Assembly: GCA_004431415.1 (NCBI GenBank)
Contig: QPMI01000526.1
Location: 1-64,000, forward strand
Source: Cyanophora paradoxa
Taxonomy: Eukaryota; Glaucocystophyceae; Cyanophorales; Cyanophoraceae
Reading direction: 5' to 3'
Length of the DNA: 64,000 bases
Part shown: in pieces, positions 1-14,500 of the stretch
How the letters are laid out: the number at the start of each line of letters is the position of its first letter
How positions within the stretch are numbered: the first letter of the stretch is position 1
Program-made: the position numbers and the translations under genes
Notes under the pieces: model-generated
What the model saw: the letters and a program-made list of their open reading frames with translations, nothing else
The model's database searches: none
Told to the model about the DNA's origin: nothing

Positions 1-3000
1 CGTGCCGTCCGCACGCACGGGAGCAACGCTCAGGGTCGCGACGCCGCCGCTGGGCAGGTCCGAGACGGTCGTCGAGGTCTTGCTGCCCGAGACGCTGCCG
101 ACGGGGACGCCGTCCTTGAGGACCTGGTAGCTCTGCGGCGCGCCGGCGGCCGGCGGGCTCCACGAGAGGTCGCCGACGTGCCGCCCATGAGGCCGGACGA
201 GACGCTGGTGAGCTGCAGGTTCGAGGGGCGGCGGGGCTGAAGGGGCCCGCCCCGGCGCCCGAACCAGCGCCAGGGCTGCCCGCGCCGGTGTACGGCGCCA
301 GCGGCACGGGGCTGCTCGCCGCAGAGCTCGCCGGGCCCGAGGGCGTGAGCGGGACCACCGAGAAGACGGCGGGTCCGGCAGCGGGAACGCCCTTCACGGC
401 GAACGTGTTGGTGGGGGAGCCCGTCGCGGGAGCCGTCCCAACCTGCTGCCCGTTCATCATCACCGCGTATCTGCGCCACCGAGTGTCAGATCGCGACCTA
501 ACGGCGCTCGAATGGCTAGAAGGCTTGCGGCGCCTGCCGCCGAAAGCCCACTCTAGTGCTCCGTTTTCGACTGATATCCATTCGATTCGGCCGTCCGCGC
601 ATCAACTACTTAGTAAGCAAGCGTGTGCGAGGCGCACCCGTAAGGCTGCTTGCGGGGACGCCGGACGGCGTGTTCCACGAGAGGCTCGCGCTACCGTTGG
701 ACGGCGAGGCCGGGACGCTGTGAGGTTGATGCCCGAGCTGGGAGATGGGGACGGCGCCGCCGACAGCGGATACGACGGAGATGACGCCGAGCCGCTGGGG
801 TCGACTGGCACAACTTGCAGCGTCGCAGCGCGGTCACTAGAGAGGCCAGAGACGGGCGCGGAGGTCTCGGTTCCGGGCACGGATGCGACCGGCTGGCCGT
901 CCTGCAGGACGAGGTACGACGCTGGGGCGCCGGACGACGGCGGGCTCCACGAGAGGGTCGCCGACGTGCCGCCCATGAGGCCGGACGAGACGCTGGTGAG
1001 CTGCAGGTTCGAGGGGCGGCGGGGCTCGGGGCTCCAGAGCCTGGACCACCGGCACCAGCACCGCTTGAGGGCGTCACCGGCACTGGCACGCTGGCCGGGC
1101 CGATCGGGCTGCCCGACGGCGACAGCGGCACCACCGAGAAGACGGCCGGCACGTTCGGCTGCAGGTTGGTTGCAGTGAACGAGCTGGTCGCGCCACCCGC
1201 CGGAACCGTGGCACCTGCTGGCCGTTCTGCATGACGGCGAACGAAGCCCTGTGCAGACGCGAATTGCGAGCCGAAGTCAGTCCCGCGGCGCAATGCAATG
1301 CCGCAGCGCCATCTGGGGCACGCCGCAATCGAAACAGCGAAAGGCACGCACGGAGAGCCGGAGCAGGCGCTGAGCAGGGGGCGCCTTCGGAGGGCGGTCC
1401 ACGAGAGCTTGGCGCTGGTTGCTGATGCGGGCACGGCGGTGAGGACGAGCTCCGAGGCCGGGTCGACGGGATGCCAGCGGCGAGCGGGGCCGAGGCGGGC
1501 CCGACGTGCCGTCCGCACGCACGGGAGCAACGCTCAGGTTCGCGACGCCGCCGCGGGCAGGTCCGAGACGGTCGTCGAGGTCTTGCTGCCCGAGACGCTG
1601 CCGACGGGGACGCCGTCCTTGAGGACCTGGTAGCTCTGCGGCGCGCCGGCGGCCGGCGGGCTCCACGAGAGGGTCGCCGACGTGCCGCCCATGAGGCCGG
1701 ACGAGACGCTGGTGAGCTGCAGGTTCGAGGGGGCGGCGGGGCTGAAGGGGCCCGCCCCGGCGCCCGAACCAGCGCCAGGGCTGCCCGCGCCGGTGTACGG
1801 CGCCAGCGGCACGGGGCTGCTCGCCGCAGAGCTCGCCGGGCCCGAGGGCGTGAGCGGGACCACCGAGAAGACGGCGGGTCCGGCAGCGGGAACGCCCTTC
1901 ACGGCGAACGTGTTGGTGGGGGAGCCCGTCGCGGGAGCCGTCCCAACCTGCTGCCCGTTCATCATCACCGCGTATCTGCGCCACCGAGTGTCAGAGCGAC
2001 CCGACGGCGCTCGAATGGCTAGAAGGCTTGCGGCGCCTGCCGCCGAAAGCCCACTCTAGTGCTCCGGTTTCGACTGATATCCATTCGATTCGGCCGTCCG
2101 CGCATCAACTACTTAGTAAGCAAGCGTGTGCGAGGCGCACCCCGTAAGGCTGCTTGCGGGGACGCCGGACGGCGTGTTCCACGAGAGGCTCGCGCTACCG
2201 TTGGACGGCGAGGCCGGGGACGCTGTGAGGTTGATGCCCGAGCTGGGAGATGGGGACGGCGCCGCCGACAGCGGATACGACGGAGATGACGCCGAGCCGT
2301 TGGGGTCGACTGGCACAACTTGCAGCGTCGCAGCGCGGTCACTAGAGAGGCCAGAGATGGGCGCGGAGGTCTCGGTTCCGGGCACGGATGCGACCGGCTG
2401 GCCGTCCTGCAGGACGAGGTACGACGCTGGGGCGCCGGACGACGGCGGGCTCCACGAGAGGGTCGCCGACGTGCCGCCCATGAGGCCGGACGAGACGCTG
2501 GTGAGCTGCAGGTTCGAGGGGGCGGCGGGGCTCGGGGCTCCAGAGCCTGGACCACCGGCACCAGCACCGCTTGAGGGCGTCACCGGCACCGGAACGCTGG
2601 CCGGGCCGATCGGGCTGCCCGACGGCGACAGCGGCACCACCGAGAAGACGGCCGGCACGTTCGGCTGCAGGTTGGTTGCAGTGAACGAGCTGGTCGCGCC
2701 ACCCGCCGGAACCGTGGCAACCTGCTGGCCGTTCTGCATGACGGCGAACGAAGCCCTGTGCAGACGCGAATTGCGAGCCGAAGTCAGTCCCGCGGCGCAA
2801 ATGCAATGCCGCAGCGCCATCTGGGGCACGCCGCAATCGAAACAGCGAAAGGCACGCACGGAGAGCCGGAGCCAGGCGCTGAGCCAGGGGGCGCCTTCGG
2901 AGGGCGGTTCCACGAGAGCTTGGCGCTGGTTGCTGATGCGGGCACGGCGGTGAGGACGAGCTCCGAGGCCGGGTTCGACGGGATGCCAGCGGCGAGCGGG

Positions 3001-5553
3001 GCCGAGGCCGGGCCCGACGTGCCGTCCGCACGCACGGGAGCAACGCTCAGGGTCGCGACGCCGCCGCTGGGCAGGTCCGAGACGGTCGTCGAGGTCTTGC
3101 TGCCCGAGACGCTGCCGACGGGGACGCCGTCCTTGAGGACCTGGTAGCTCTGCGGCGCGCCGGCGGCCGGCGGGCTCCACGAGAGGGTCGCCGACGTGCC
3201 GCCCATGAGGCCGGACGAGACGCTGGTGAGCTGCAGGTTCGAGGGGGCGGCGGGGCTGAAGGGGCCCGCCCCGGCGCCCGAACCAGCGCCAGGGCTGCCC
3301 GCGCCGGTGTACGGCGCCAGCGGCACGGGGCTGCTCGCCGCAGAGCTCGCCGGGCCCGAGGGCGTGAGCGGGACCACCGAGAAGACGGCGGGTCCGGCAG
3401 CGGGAACGCCCTTCACGGCGAACGTGTTGGTGGGGGAGCCCGTCGCGGGAGCCGTCCCAACCTGCTGCCCGTTCATCATCACCGCGTATCTGCGCCACCG
3501 AGTGTCAGATCGCGACCTAACGGCGCTCGAATGGCTAGAAGGCTTGCGGCGCCTGCCGCCGAAAGCCCACTCTAGTGCTCCGTTTTCGACTGATATCCAT
3601 TCGATTCGGCCGTCCGCGCATCAACTACTTAGTAAGCAAGCGTGTGCGAGGCGCACCCCGTAAGGCTGCTTGCGGGGACGCCGGACGGCGTGTTCCACGA
3701 GAGGCTCGCGCTACCGTTGGACGGCGAGGCCGGGGACGCTGTGAGGTTGATGCCCGAGCTGGGAGATGGGGACGGCGCCGCCGACAGCGGATACGACGGA
3801 GATGACGCCGAGCCGCTGGGGTCGACTGGCACAACTTGCAGCGTCGCAGCGCGGTCACTAGAGAGGCCAGAGACGGGCGCGGAGGTCTCGGTTCCGGGCA
3901 CGGATGCGACCGGCTGGCCGTCCTGCAGGACGAGGTACGACGCTGGGGCGCCGGACGACGGCGGGCTCCACGAGAGGGTCGCCGACGTGCCGCCCATGAG
4001 GCCGGACGAGACGCTGGTGAGCTGCAGGTTCGAGGGGGCGGCGGGGCTCGGGGCTCCAGAGCCTGGACCACCGGCACCAGCACCGCTTGAGGGCGTCACC
4101 GGCACTGGCACGCTGGCCGGGCCGATCGGGCTGCCCGACGGCGACAGCGGCACCACCGAGAAGACGGCCGGCACGTTCGGCTGCAGGTTGGTTGCAGTGA
4201 ACGAGCTGGTCGCGCCACCCGCCGGAACCGTGGCAACCTGCTGGCCGTTCTGCATGACGGCGAACGAAGCCCTGTGCAGACGCGAATTGCGAGCCGAAGT
4301 CAGTCCCGCGGCGCAAATGCAATGCCGCAGCGCCATCTGGGGCACGCCGCAATCGAAACAGCGAAAGGCACGCACGGAGAGCCGGAGCCAGGCGCTGAGC
4401 CAGGGGGCGCCTTCGGAGGGCGGTTCCACGAGAGCTTGGCGCTGGTTGCTGATGCGGGCACGGCGGTGAGGACGAGCTCCGAGGCCGGGTTCGACGGGAT
4501 GCCAGCGGCGAGCGGGGCCGAGGTCGGGCCCGACGTGCCGTCCGCACGCACGGGAGCAACGCTCAGGTTCGCGACGCCGCCGCGGGGCAGGTCCGAGACG
4601 GTCGTCGAGGTCTTGCTGCCCGGGACGCTGCCGACGGGGACGCCGTCCTTGAGGACCTGGTAGCTCTGCGGCGCGCCGGCGGCCGGCGGGCTCCACGAGA
4701 GGGTCGCCGACGTGCCGCCCATGAGGCCGGACGAGACGCTGGTGAGCTGCAGGTTCGAGGGGGCGGCGGGGCTGAAGGGGCCCGCCCCGGCGCCCGAACC
4801 AGCGCCAGGGCTGCCCGCGCCGGTGTACGGCGCCAGCGGCACGGGGCTGCTCGCCGCAGAGCTCGCCGGGCCCGAGGGCGTGAGCGGGACCACCGAGAAG
4901 ACGGCGGGTCCGGCAGCGGGAACGCCCTTCACGGCGAACGTGTTGGTGGGGGAGCCCGTCGCGGGAGCCGTCCCAACCTGCTGCCCGTTCATCATCACCG
5001 CGTATCTGCGCCACCTAGTGTCAGAGCGACCCGACGGCGCTCGAATGGCTAGAAGGCTTGCGACGCCTGCCGCCGAAAGCCCACTCTAGTGCTCCGTTTT
5101 CGACTGATATCCATTCGATTCGGCCGTCCGCGCATCAACTACTTAGTAAGCAAGCGTGTGCGAGGCGCACCCCGTAAGGCTGCTTGCGGGGACGCCGGAC
5201 GGCGTGTTCCACGAGAGGCTCGCGCTACCGTTGGACGGCGAGGCCGGGGACGCTGTGAGGTTGATGCCCGAGCTGGGAGATGGGGACGGAGCCGCCGACA
5301 GCGGATACGACGGAGCTCCAGCTGAGCCGTTGGGGTCGACTGGCACAACTTGCAGCGTCGCAGCGCGGTCACTAGAGAGGCCAGAGACGGGCGCGGAGGT
5401 CTCGGTTCCGGGCACGGATGCGACCGGCTGGCCGTCCTGCAGGACGAGGTACGACGCTGGGGCGCCGGACGACGGCGGGCTCCACGAGAGGGTCGCCGAC
5501 GTGCCGCCCATGAGGCCGGACGAGACGCTGGTGAGCTGCAGGTTCGAGGGGGC
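1..5553 (-). repeat. Tandem FN3-coding units, 1516 bp, in A-B-A-B higher order
   Basis: About 3.66 near-identical units start near 5553, 4037, 2521 and 1007 on the minus strand and run off the left edge. Each unit encodes about four FN3 domains (starting PSNLQLTSVSSG, a second split by an intron, another PSNLQL domain, and one starting NPASELVLTAV) and holds two introns. Two unit types alternate: type A has a TCAGAGCGACCC intron stretch (near 1990 and 5020), type B has TCAGATCGCGACC (near 483 and 3502). A-to-A spacing is 3030 bp. Within a unit the two PSNLQL domains share almost identical DNA over the first ~65 bp, so an older half-unit duplication or gene conversion is likely. The introns are duplicated along with the exons. 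Confidence 0.93.
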
Positions 5554-8500
5554 GCCGGGACCTGGTGCTCCTGGCACTGGACCCTGTAGCGCTGGCGATG
5601 TTCCAGCGGGGGCAGGGGCAGACCCTGGCGCCGGCTTCGCGGCCGTCGCCGCATATGGTTCGGCTGCAAAAAGGCTGCCCGCTGCGGCTTCCTTTCCTTT
5701 GAAATAAATGAGCGCGCCAGCCACAGCGGCCACAGCAACACCAACTCCTGTCGCTACGCCGGCAATGACGGCTGTTCGTTGCTGGTCTTCCTCGGTCTGC
5801 TCGCCTAGATTAATGCGATAGAATGGCTGCAACGAATCGAACTCGAGATGCATGTGACCTTCGCGCTCTGATCGTCTTGCAAAGCCGGTGAGAAGGCGCC
5901 CACACCGGTCCTGCCGCCGCCCGTTGCCGTTGGATCCGGCTCCAGCGCTCCAACTGCGAATCGATCCGTGCGTGTGAGTGCAGCATTTTTTTGTAAATGA
6001 GTTTTGAATGATCCGGCAGATAGAAATGGTTTTTTAAATGTGGCAGATCCGGCAGATAGAAACGAGTTCAAACTATCCGAAGCCGGCTGCGGCATTACTC
6101 ATGATCGGAGTTCCGCGTGGCAACGCACTTGTGAATGTCGTCAGATGCGTGCACTTCCCTCGGGCGTACCACGAGCCCGCGCGCTGGAAGATGTCGCCCG
6201 GCACGGTCATGTCATCGGCAGATCCGATCCGCATGTCAATGTCAGGCCCGCAACTAGATCCGGGAAGACGAGCACATCGTTATTGCGGCCAATCAGCAGT
6301 CGCTGTGAATGCGCACCGATCCCACGAGCCTCGGGTCTCGTTCCAGAAGAGAAGAAGCACTGGGTCCGTCGGCGCCTCCTTCTGATCGGGCGGGTACGGG
6401 ATTTCTGATGTGCATAATAAGCCCAATACCTGTGCGACCTCTTACTGAGGCCATCTTACCCATGATGATCGGCTCGTCGTCCCCGAGCCCTTGGATTTGG
6501 TTCCCGAGAACTGTAGGGTGTGTGAGTCAGCCAGTGTAGTGAAGGAAGATCTAGATTGCGAAATGGGCGTGCCCGTAATGTCAAGAAAGAGCCCGGCAAT
6601 GCGCGCGCGAAGGTTGGGGCCGCCATCGAACGGCTTGCTAACGGTCGGATTGGGAGTCTTCCCCATCGTCATACAAGCGACGGCGAATCCTGTTTGATCG
6701 ACGTCAGCGCTTAGCTATAGCATCCAAAGATTGCCGCAGGACGCACCGTCGATTGTGTCATCGCGGGGGACAAAGCGCTTGACGCCAGCAGGCAGGAACA
6801 CGCGCGAAGGCGCAAGCTTACTGGCCGGGTCTTGGAGAATCGGATAGTATGGCCGCACCTGTGCAGTGGCAAATCAACGTTCACGTTGGGTTGCTCGCAG
6901 AACATGTACACTGAAAACAGCAAAGCAATTATTCAGTATAAGAAGAATGCATCGCTCACATCTGAAAAGCAAATCTTGCCTGAGCAAGCAAGGGCGTGTC
7001 ATGATTAGTTGCGTAATCAAGATCAAAGAATCAAGTCTAGATCTCATCGCACCGGTGGTGACGGAGATGAGGTCCTTGTTGCGGTTGCGAAGGCCCTGGC
7101 CACATGGGTAACAATCCGCAAGGCGCTTGTGGGGGTTTTTAATGAATGTGTTTAGGGTTTCGGCCAGAGAGGATGTTTGTGACTCGGTGGTTTGAAGGCC
7201 CGTCGTGGACTTCGGAGTAAAGCTGTCGCTGCCAATCGCCGCCGCTACGGCCCGCACGGTCGCGTCGAGCATGGCCTCGGTCTCGTCCTCCGGAAGCTGC
7301 AAGACGCACAGCGCAATTGCAATTGATCAATCACTTCAATGGCTGGGAGTGTTGGGGTTCGAACCTCGCACGGGTCGAATTCGGGGTAGCACCTGAAGAG
7401 GTCCTCTTGCGACGCCGTGGTCGCGTTGCGCGTGACGGGACCGGCCAGAGCAGTGATGGCGTGGGCGGCTTGCAGCCGCTCCTTCAAAGTGGCGCTCGAG
7501 TTGGCGGCCTTGCACGCGTCCTGCACCATCCCCTCAAGCGCGGTGGGCAGAACGGAGAGGGGGCACGCGTCTGCAGAGACCCAGAAACTTCAGCATTTGC
7601 AAACGTCTGCTGGGTCGCAGAGGGCGCACTCTGATTGGCGGTCGCTGCAGAGTCCAACGATTTGGCAACAGAGAAAAGAGAAGTCAGAATGCGCTCGTCT
7701 TGCCGCCGTATCGAAAGAGTCATGTCTTCTCCGATGATCTTTTTTCGCCCCAAGTACTCCACGCAAACATCTTCGGGTTTCCGCACGAAAGCCTCCAGGG
7801 GGTACTCCGCAGGGATTCCGTTCGCGTCCGTGATCTGCGTCCACTCTCGGTATTTTCGTCACATGTACATATATATATCTCAAAAGAAGAGGTCTCCGGA
7901 CCACAGCAAGAACGGTGACAGGCTCTCCAAGGGGCAGGGGGAGATCCGTGAAAATGTTACTCGGTTGCGGGGGTGCCAGCATTTGCTTCGTGCCATCGGG
8001 ATTTTGGATCCTTATCCCGTAATTGAGCGGGTAGCCGCTGGGATCGTCGCCGGAGGAAGTCCAGTTCTTGCACTCGACCGTAAATACTTCCCTCATCAGA
8101 ACGCCTTCAGGGGGCGTGATGGAGCACACGCCCGGGACGGGAGGCCCTATGTAACGGAGCGATATTTGATCGTAGACTGCGGACGGCGTCATCGGCCATG
8201 GCCATGCTTATGCCGCTCTTTCAGAAAAACGAAGCTCACCGATTTCATTCGCCGGGGCATTGGGATAAGACGCCTGGTTCTCGCAAGTCACTCAACGGAA
8301 AATTATAGATATATATACGCTCACCGCACCTTGCATTTAATTGTGAACGTGGTTCCTGGGGCAATGTTTTTCGGCCTGAACGCAGGGGTAAAGTTGAGGA
8401 AAAGTTCTGCTGGCAAATCTCCTTTGACCGTGTACCTGCACGCTCAATCAAGTTACGACGGGCGTGCACACCGCGCTTGGGCTTGCAATTGCACACGGAG

Positions 8501-11500
8501 TCAAGTCGCCGAAGTCATCAGACAGCCAAGAAGAGACTGCAATGTTTTCGTAGATGGGGTCTGTGGTAGTGTTCGAGCGGCACCGCAGGTACACGCTTCC
8601 GTTGATAGGAACTTTGAGGAGCTCCTTGGTCGGCGAGAACTTGTTCTGCGTTGACGTTGAAAGGGCTTTAAACTCAGAACGATGCGGGATCTCATAACGG
8701 CCGATTTTGAGCAGCGCACATCAATGGCGATGACCGGGAGGTCCTTTGGCAGGACCGTGATGGCGGCGAGGGTCTCATCTGTGGTGTTGTCGCCCGACTC
8801 GCACCGTCCGATCACGCGTAGGTGTATTGAGTAGTTTCCAGCACCAAAGCCATCTGATAAGACCAACAATCAATTGAAACTCTAATTTGATAATTAGGAC
8901 AGCCGCACCGATTGGAGGAGGCACCGTTCTAGGCGGAGCACCAGAAGGCGTGAGCCTAATAGTCACTTTGCCTGAGGGTCCTTCCTCGAACAAGAACGGG
9001 CCGCTGAAGGGAACGCCAGGCAGTGTAAGCCGCCAGTGATACCAGAGAGTGGCCGAGTTCGGGCATGCGGGATGGGTAGACGGCCTGCCATCGACCGTGA
9101 AGGGCGCAGACACCCCAACCGAGCGCGGCTGCTCGCTCCCAACGATTTTGGCCTGAACCGAGTCTCCGATTACGCGGTCCACAATGCGGAGCTCGCACTG
9201 GGTCTGTCCATCTCACTGAGTGAGCGCGAAAACAAAATTTAAACGTATACATTCGAACTCGGCACACACACCACATTCGTCGGAATACTCGCGTCCGGCC
9301 TGTGGCTGTAAATCTTCAAATGAAGCGTGTATTGCCCCACAACAAGAGCGGCTGCAAGGTGCAGACCGATCATTGCGGGTATGCAAGAGAACGTAATTAT
9401 AAAGAATCTGCATTATGCGTACCAGGACCTCCCGCTCCAGCAGGCACAATTGTGAGGGTAGAGTTTGCCGTAGGCCCGTAACTGACGATAGCCCCCGGCG
9501 TTCCGAACGCCCCGCCGAGCGGATGGAGCTCCCACTGGTAAGTGATGTTCGTGGGGCCGGGGAACGGGTCAGGGTACGTCGGGTCATAGGAGCTGCAAAG
9601 CGGCAGAACTCAGTGATATGACGGAACATGTACATGCTTGGCAAGGGATTTGAACACACGGAAGTCCATCAATCACAGAGGGCGAAGCAGCAGGAATTCG
9701 CTTAACGAAAGGACCCGCGATGATGGCGACCACGCCTGAAAAGGAGGGCGAAAGCAGAAGAGATATTTGAGAAATTCGACGTGAAGCAGGTGGAATGGCG
9801 AATGCATGCACCTGGCAAGGGATAGATTTCAATCTCGCAGGATGTCTGGACCGGGCTCGTATGATCAGAAGCAGTCCTTTTCCAATGAGCGTCGAAAGAG
9901 GCAATGGCGCACCGTATTTGTTACGACAGTCTCATCCGGCCGCCTGTAGCTGAAAATGCTTAAGTGAAGGGTGTAGCGTCCGATCACGAGAGCGGCTGCA
10001 AGTTGCATGTGTGCAATCGGTCAGTGAGGGGAAACTGAACGGCAATGCGGCAAACGCACTCGGACCGCCGGCCCCAGCAGGCGTGATGGGAATGGTGGAG
10101 TTTGCCGTGGGTCCGTAGCTGATGATGGCGCCTGGGGTTCCGAGTGCAGCTCCGAGCGGGTGAAGCTCCCACTGATAAGTCATGTTTGCAGGGCCGGGGA
10201 ATGTGTCGGGATAGACAGGATCATACGACCTGAAAATTGCAAGTCAAAATAAGGCTCGTCGTGCAAATCAGCGCTTCCAGAAGCGCACGGAAGTCCATCA
10301 ATCAAAGAAGGCAAAGTAAAAGGAATCCGCTTAATGAAAGGACCTGCAATGATGGCCACCACGCCTGTATATATCCAGACGAGATCAGTGCCCAGGCTTT
10401 TACAACCGGACCGGACAGATGCACCTGGCAAGAGAAACACTTCAATCTCGCAAGTCGTCTGGAAAAGGCACAATCAGCATTTATACTGCAATTCAAGCAC
10501 GCAGTGCGATGTGTACGAACCGTGTTCGTTGCGACTCTCCCATCTGGCCTAAGGCTAAAAATTTTCAGGTGAAGAGTGTAGCGCCCAACAACGAAAGCGG
10601 CTTTTGATGTTTCAGTCCAGATGCAATGGGATTAATTTTGATCGATCTTGGTTCACAAAGTGCAAGCGCACCTGGACCCTTGGCACCAGCAGGCTTCAAG
10701 GGAAGGGTAGAATTCGCCGTGGGTCCGTAGCTGATGACAGCGCCTGGCGTCCCAAGTGCAGCGCCGAGCTGTTGAAGCTCCCACTGGTACGTGATGTTCG
10801 TGGGACCAGGGAATGGGATGGGAAACATCGGATCAAAAGACCTGTGATAGCAGTTGCTCGATTGAACAGGGTGGCGTTATAATTTAGCGAAAGGTTGCTC
10901 ACGGCAATCCGTCCACCATCGACGGCAAGGTGTACGGGATCCGTTTCAAAAAAGGACCATCAATGATCGCCACCACGCCTATATCAAGGTCGCGATTCCG
11001 CAATTTGACATATGAAAACAAAATGCGAACCGGCACAGGCGGGAGTATAGAAGTCCTTTGACGCTTCCTGCACCGCCGCCGTTAGCGTATGCGTATCCGA
11101 TACCCAGCCGTATTGAGCGCACGGTCCAGCCGCCGAATTTGTTCAACGCGCGGAGGAGCGCACGGTAAGGGCGGCCGCAATTTTCTGCGTAAGCAGAAAA
11201 GCCCATCTTCAGCGTCAGGTCCCAGGACGTCGTCGCCGGACCAAGGCCGTCCACACGGAAGAGGAGCCTGTCATGGTCGACGACAGGCGTGATGCCGGCC
11301 ATTCCCGGAGTAGGGGTCTCCTTCAACTGCGCACGAATTTCACAGATTGCGCTGGCCCCCGCTCGCTTTGCAGCTTGCACCAGCAGCACAAGGATGGTGT
11401 AGCCGTAGGGTGTTGCCTTCTCCGTGGGATTGACCCAACTAAGTAAGGTGCCAGTCACAGTTGGCTGAGGAACTGCAACCATGCTCAAATAGCGGCGTCA

Positions 11501-14500
11501 TCAGAAATCTTCATGAATGTACGTGCGCACCCTCGTACTTCTCTGGGTCCACATAAGACGTGGCCATTCCGGGGATGAGAATATACGCCATCTGCAAGGA
11601 AGCAGTCATGATCATGATCAGAGCCGCTATTTATGCGAGATAAAAATATTTTAGGTTCACCGAGAGCGACACAGCGTCTCCAGGCACCAGAATGCCGCCG
11701 TGGCGTTCACGAAGATCGAACCAGACGCCTGCGGTCGCCGAAGCATTATATTTACTTTTGATTTAATTTATGGTCGACAGCAAAAGCGACAGCAAGCACC
11801 AAACAAATCGTCCGCAGTGGTCGTTCCGCCGTTGACGATGGTCGAATAGGCGTTGGTGATTGGGCTCGTCAGCTTGTTGCCGAATGGTCTGTCAGGGGTT
11901 CCAAAATGCATCAGGGCGAGCTGAGGCATGTACCGAATCTCAAAAAGATGATAGGACCTGCTGATTCCAGCTCTTGCAAGGGGATTTTCCGCCGCCATCC
12001 CAATAAAGCAACTGCCGATAGCCGATAAAGTCAGAATCCGCGGGAGCCTCTAGCGGATCCTTTATTCCGTGGTGCAAATTTGTGATAAAGTTGCGAACCG
12101 GTCTGCGCAGTTGGCACGCAAAGGCGACTTGTTAACATACTGAATACTGAATCGTTGGCGGGCAGCAAAAGGGGCACCGAGCACAAGTCCAGTTGCTCCG
12201 ACTGTCGCCTTGATCGAACCAGCCGCGCCGTTCCCGGCGCTGTAAGCGGCTGGCTGAGAGTAAATTCGGTTGCTCGTGTCTGTGCACACGCGATCGCGAA
12301 TTTGTGTCAGATCGGAAATAAACTTTGAAATACAGCCGAGCCTGTTCTCCCTTATCGGCACGGACCGAAGTAATCAGTGGCATTGTCGTGCAGCTGCCGC
12401 GACGGGCCCTACAAGCCAGAAATTAAGTACGGGAGTCACGCATGAATTTGAGAAGCGTGCACCCAGTACGGCGCCGTGGCATCGCCTGCCCTCGTCGCCA
12501 CCTGATGCATTTCGGTGAGCTGCTGCTTTCGACCGCTCCCAGACGCGAGCTTCACGCTGGCACCTGTTGGTCGTTGTCCGCATTTATTTCGCGGATGTAG
12601 TACGGAATGTCCACATTTGAGGTGCCGTCGTTCGAGATCACCACGTTGATGTAGATCATCATTGTCGTTGCGTCCTCTTTCATCCAGTACGTGCTCGTAA
12701 AGGAGACGTTAGAGTGGGTCGTGTTACTACCAGCCACAGCGCGGTGAACTGTCCCGAGCGGTCATAATTAGCCTTCGAATTCATTCTTCCTAAAATCGGT
12801 CGTGTGATTCTGCGTACCGACCACAACTCCGCTGGCATCCGTCGAGGTACTCACGATTGAGCCCGCCAGGGGCAAGCCAGTGACCTGAATGAAAACGTTG
12901 TGTGCAAAGATCTATAGCTAGGACCAAGACCAGGGCAGCAGACCTGAGTTGAATCCTGCGCGACGTGCGACGGGAAGAAAGAGCGACTGAGCAAATTGTG
13001 CAGTCGAGTCCGGCGCGAGGGGGAAAGGCGGGATTCCAGTACCCGCTCGCGCGATGCGCCGGCGTTTGCGTAGAGGGTGCTGTTGATCATGGTCCCAAAG
13101 CCCTCGAACTGCGAATCATGAGCCTAAGCCTGAGGCGTTATATTAATGGAACACAAGATGCATGCACAGGTGTATCCGGGAAGATGACGTCGCCGCAGAA
13201 GGCCATCTGGCGGCCTTGGCGCCAGCCGTTCGGGTCCGCTACCGCGCGACTCTGCACGTAGTCGTCCGACGCGGGCCACGAATTAAACCTGATGGCAGCG
13301 AGAAATCAGAAAGGCCTCTAGATCTGCGACCGGCTGCGGCACTAACCCGTCCCGATCGCTGCGGATAACGTATCAGAAATATTGAGTGCGAGCCCGAGGT
13401 GGAGACAGCACTCACGGATCGACGAAGAGACCCAACCCTACGACGCGGTTCTTGTCATACCCGCGAGGCCAGCTGCTAGGCGGGACCGCTGTGGTTCCCA
13501 GGGTACCCTCCACGCCATGAATGGCTGTGAGAATCCACTGCCCTGCAGCAAGATCATCATCTACAATTAGGGGGAGAAATTGACAATCAACAACGCGCCG
13601 ACTATATAATAGTCCTTTTTTACAGCGTCGGCGATGTATGCGCCAACCCCGGGGAGTGAAACAGCTGAGCAGCACAATTACGAGGTTTCTGCAGATTGAG
13701 GAGAATTCGAAATGCAAGTGCGCACCGAGACGGCCGCGGATCTCAAAAATTGGCCTAGAAAGAAAAAGTATTTTGAAAAAAGATAACGGGTGTACAGAAG
13801 ACGCGAACGAACCAATAGTCTGCGAAGCATTTATTTCAAAAACGAAGGTGATCGAAGTTGGAGTCAACACACCTACTGAACCGTGATGAATCACCTCCTT
13901 TGATGTCGAGTTCACGTTCCAGTCGTTCGTGCCGCAATACGTGTACGACCGCATGGCTTCGCCGTAGTGCCTGCAAGGTCAAGTTTCAATGCAAGAAGCA
14001 GAAACTAAGCTTGAAGATGAGAGATAAAGTCACAGGCCTGCCGAGCCATCTGCGAAAATGATTCAGATACTGACATGACTCTTACCGGGGGAACATTCCG
14101 CCGGATCTCATCAATCAATAGAGGAACTTACCGGGGGAACATTCCGCCATTCGCAAGCGCGTCGTCCGTTCCTTGAAGCTCCTTTCGCAGGCCGAGCCAG
14201 TTCATCTGGAGCGGGTTTTCCGTCTTCCTAAAGTTGATGCTGGAGTGCATCGCCATTCCGAAGCGCGCTCCAGTGCCGTCCGTGCGGTTTATTTTGAGGC
14301 AGTACTGCCCGCAGATCAGTGAGTGGAATCAGTAGATTAGCAATCGAACTGCGTACGGTATCGGAGAGGAGAATAGGTGCCTGTAACGTGGCGTAAAGGA
14401 GTGGATGCTGCATGGAAGGCTGGCGTCGCTTACCGAGCAGGGCACGCGAACGTCAATGGTATTGGATGTTCGGTCCCTCATCCAAGTGTTAACGGTGACC

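Noticed and set aside
1-1570. Pseudogene decay of the leftmost FN3 units
   Set aside because: Changes are almost all single-base losses in homopolymer runs with otherwise identical sequence, which fits consensus error better than mutation.
5805-6095. Separate small gene starting MPQPASDSLNSFLSAG
   Set aside because: Splicing the HLTTFT exon to the acceptor near 5953 uses the same frame downstream and explains it as a linker exon of the receptor.
7350-7400. GGGGTTCGAACCTCG looks like a tRNA T-arm/B box
   Set aside because: No A box, acceptor stem or anticodon arm upstream, and the minus strand is a coding REJ-gene exon (FRCYPEFDP).
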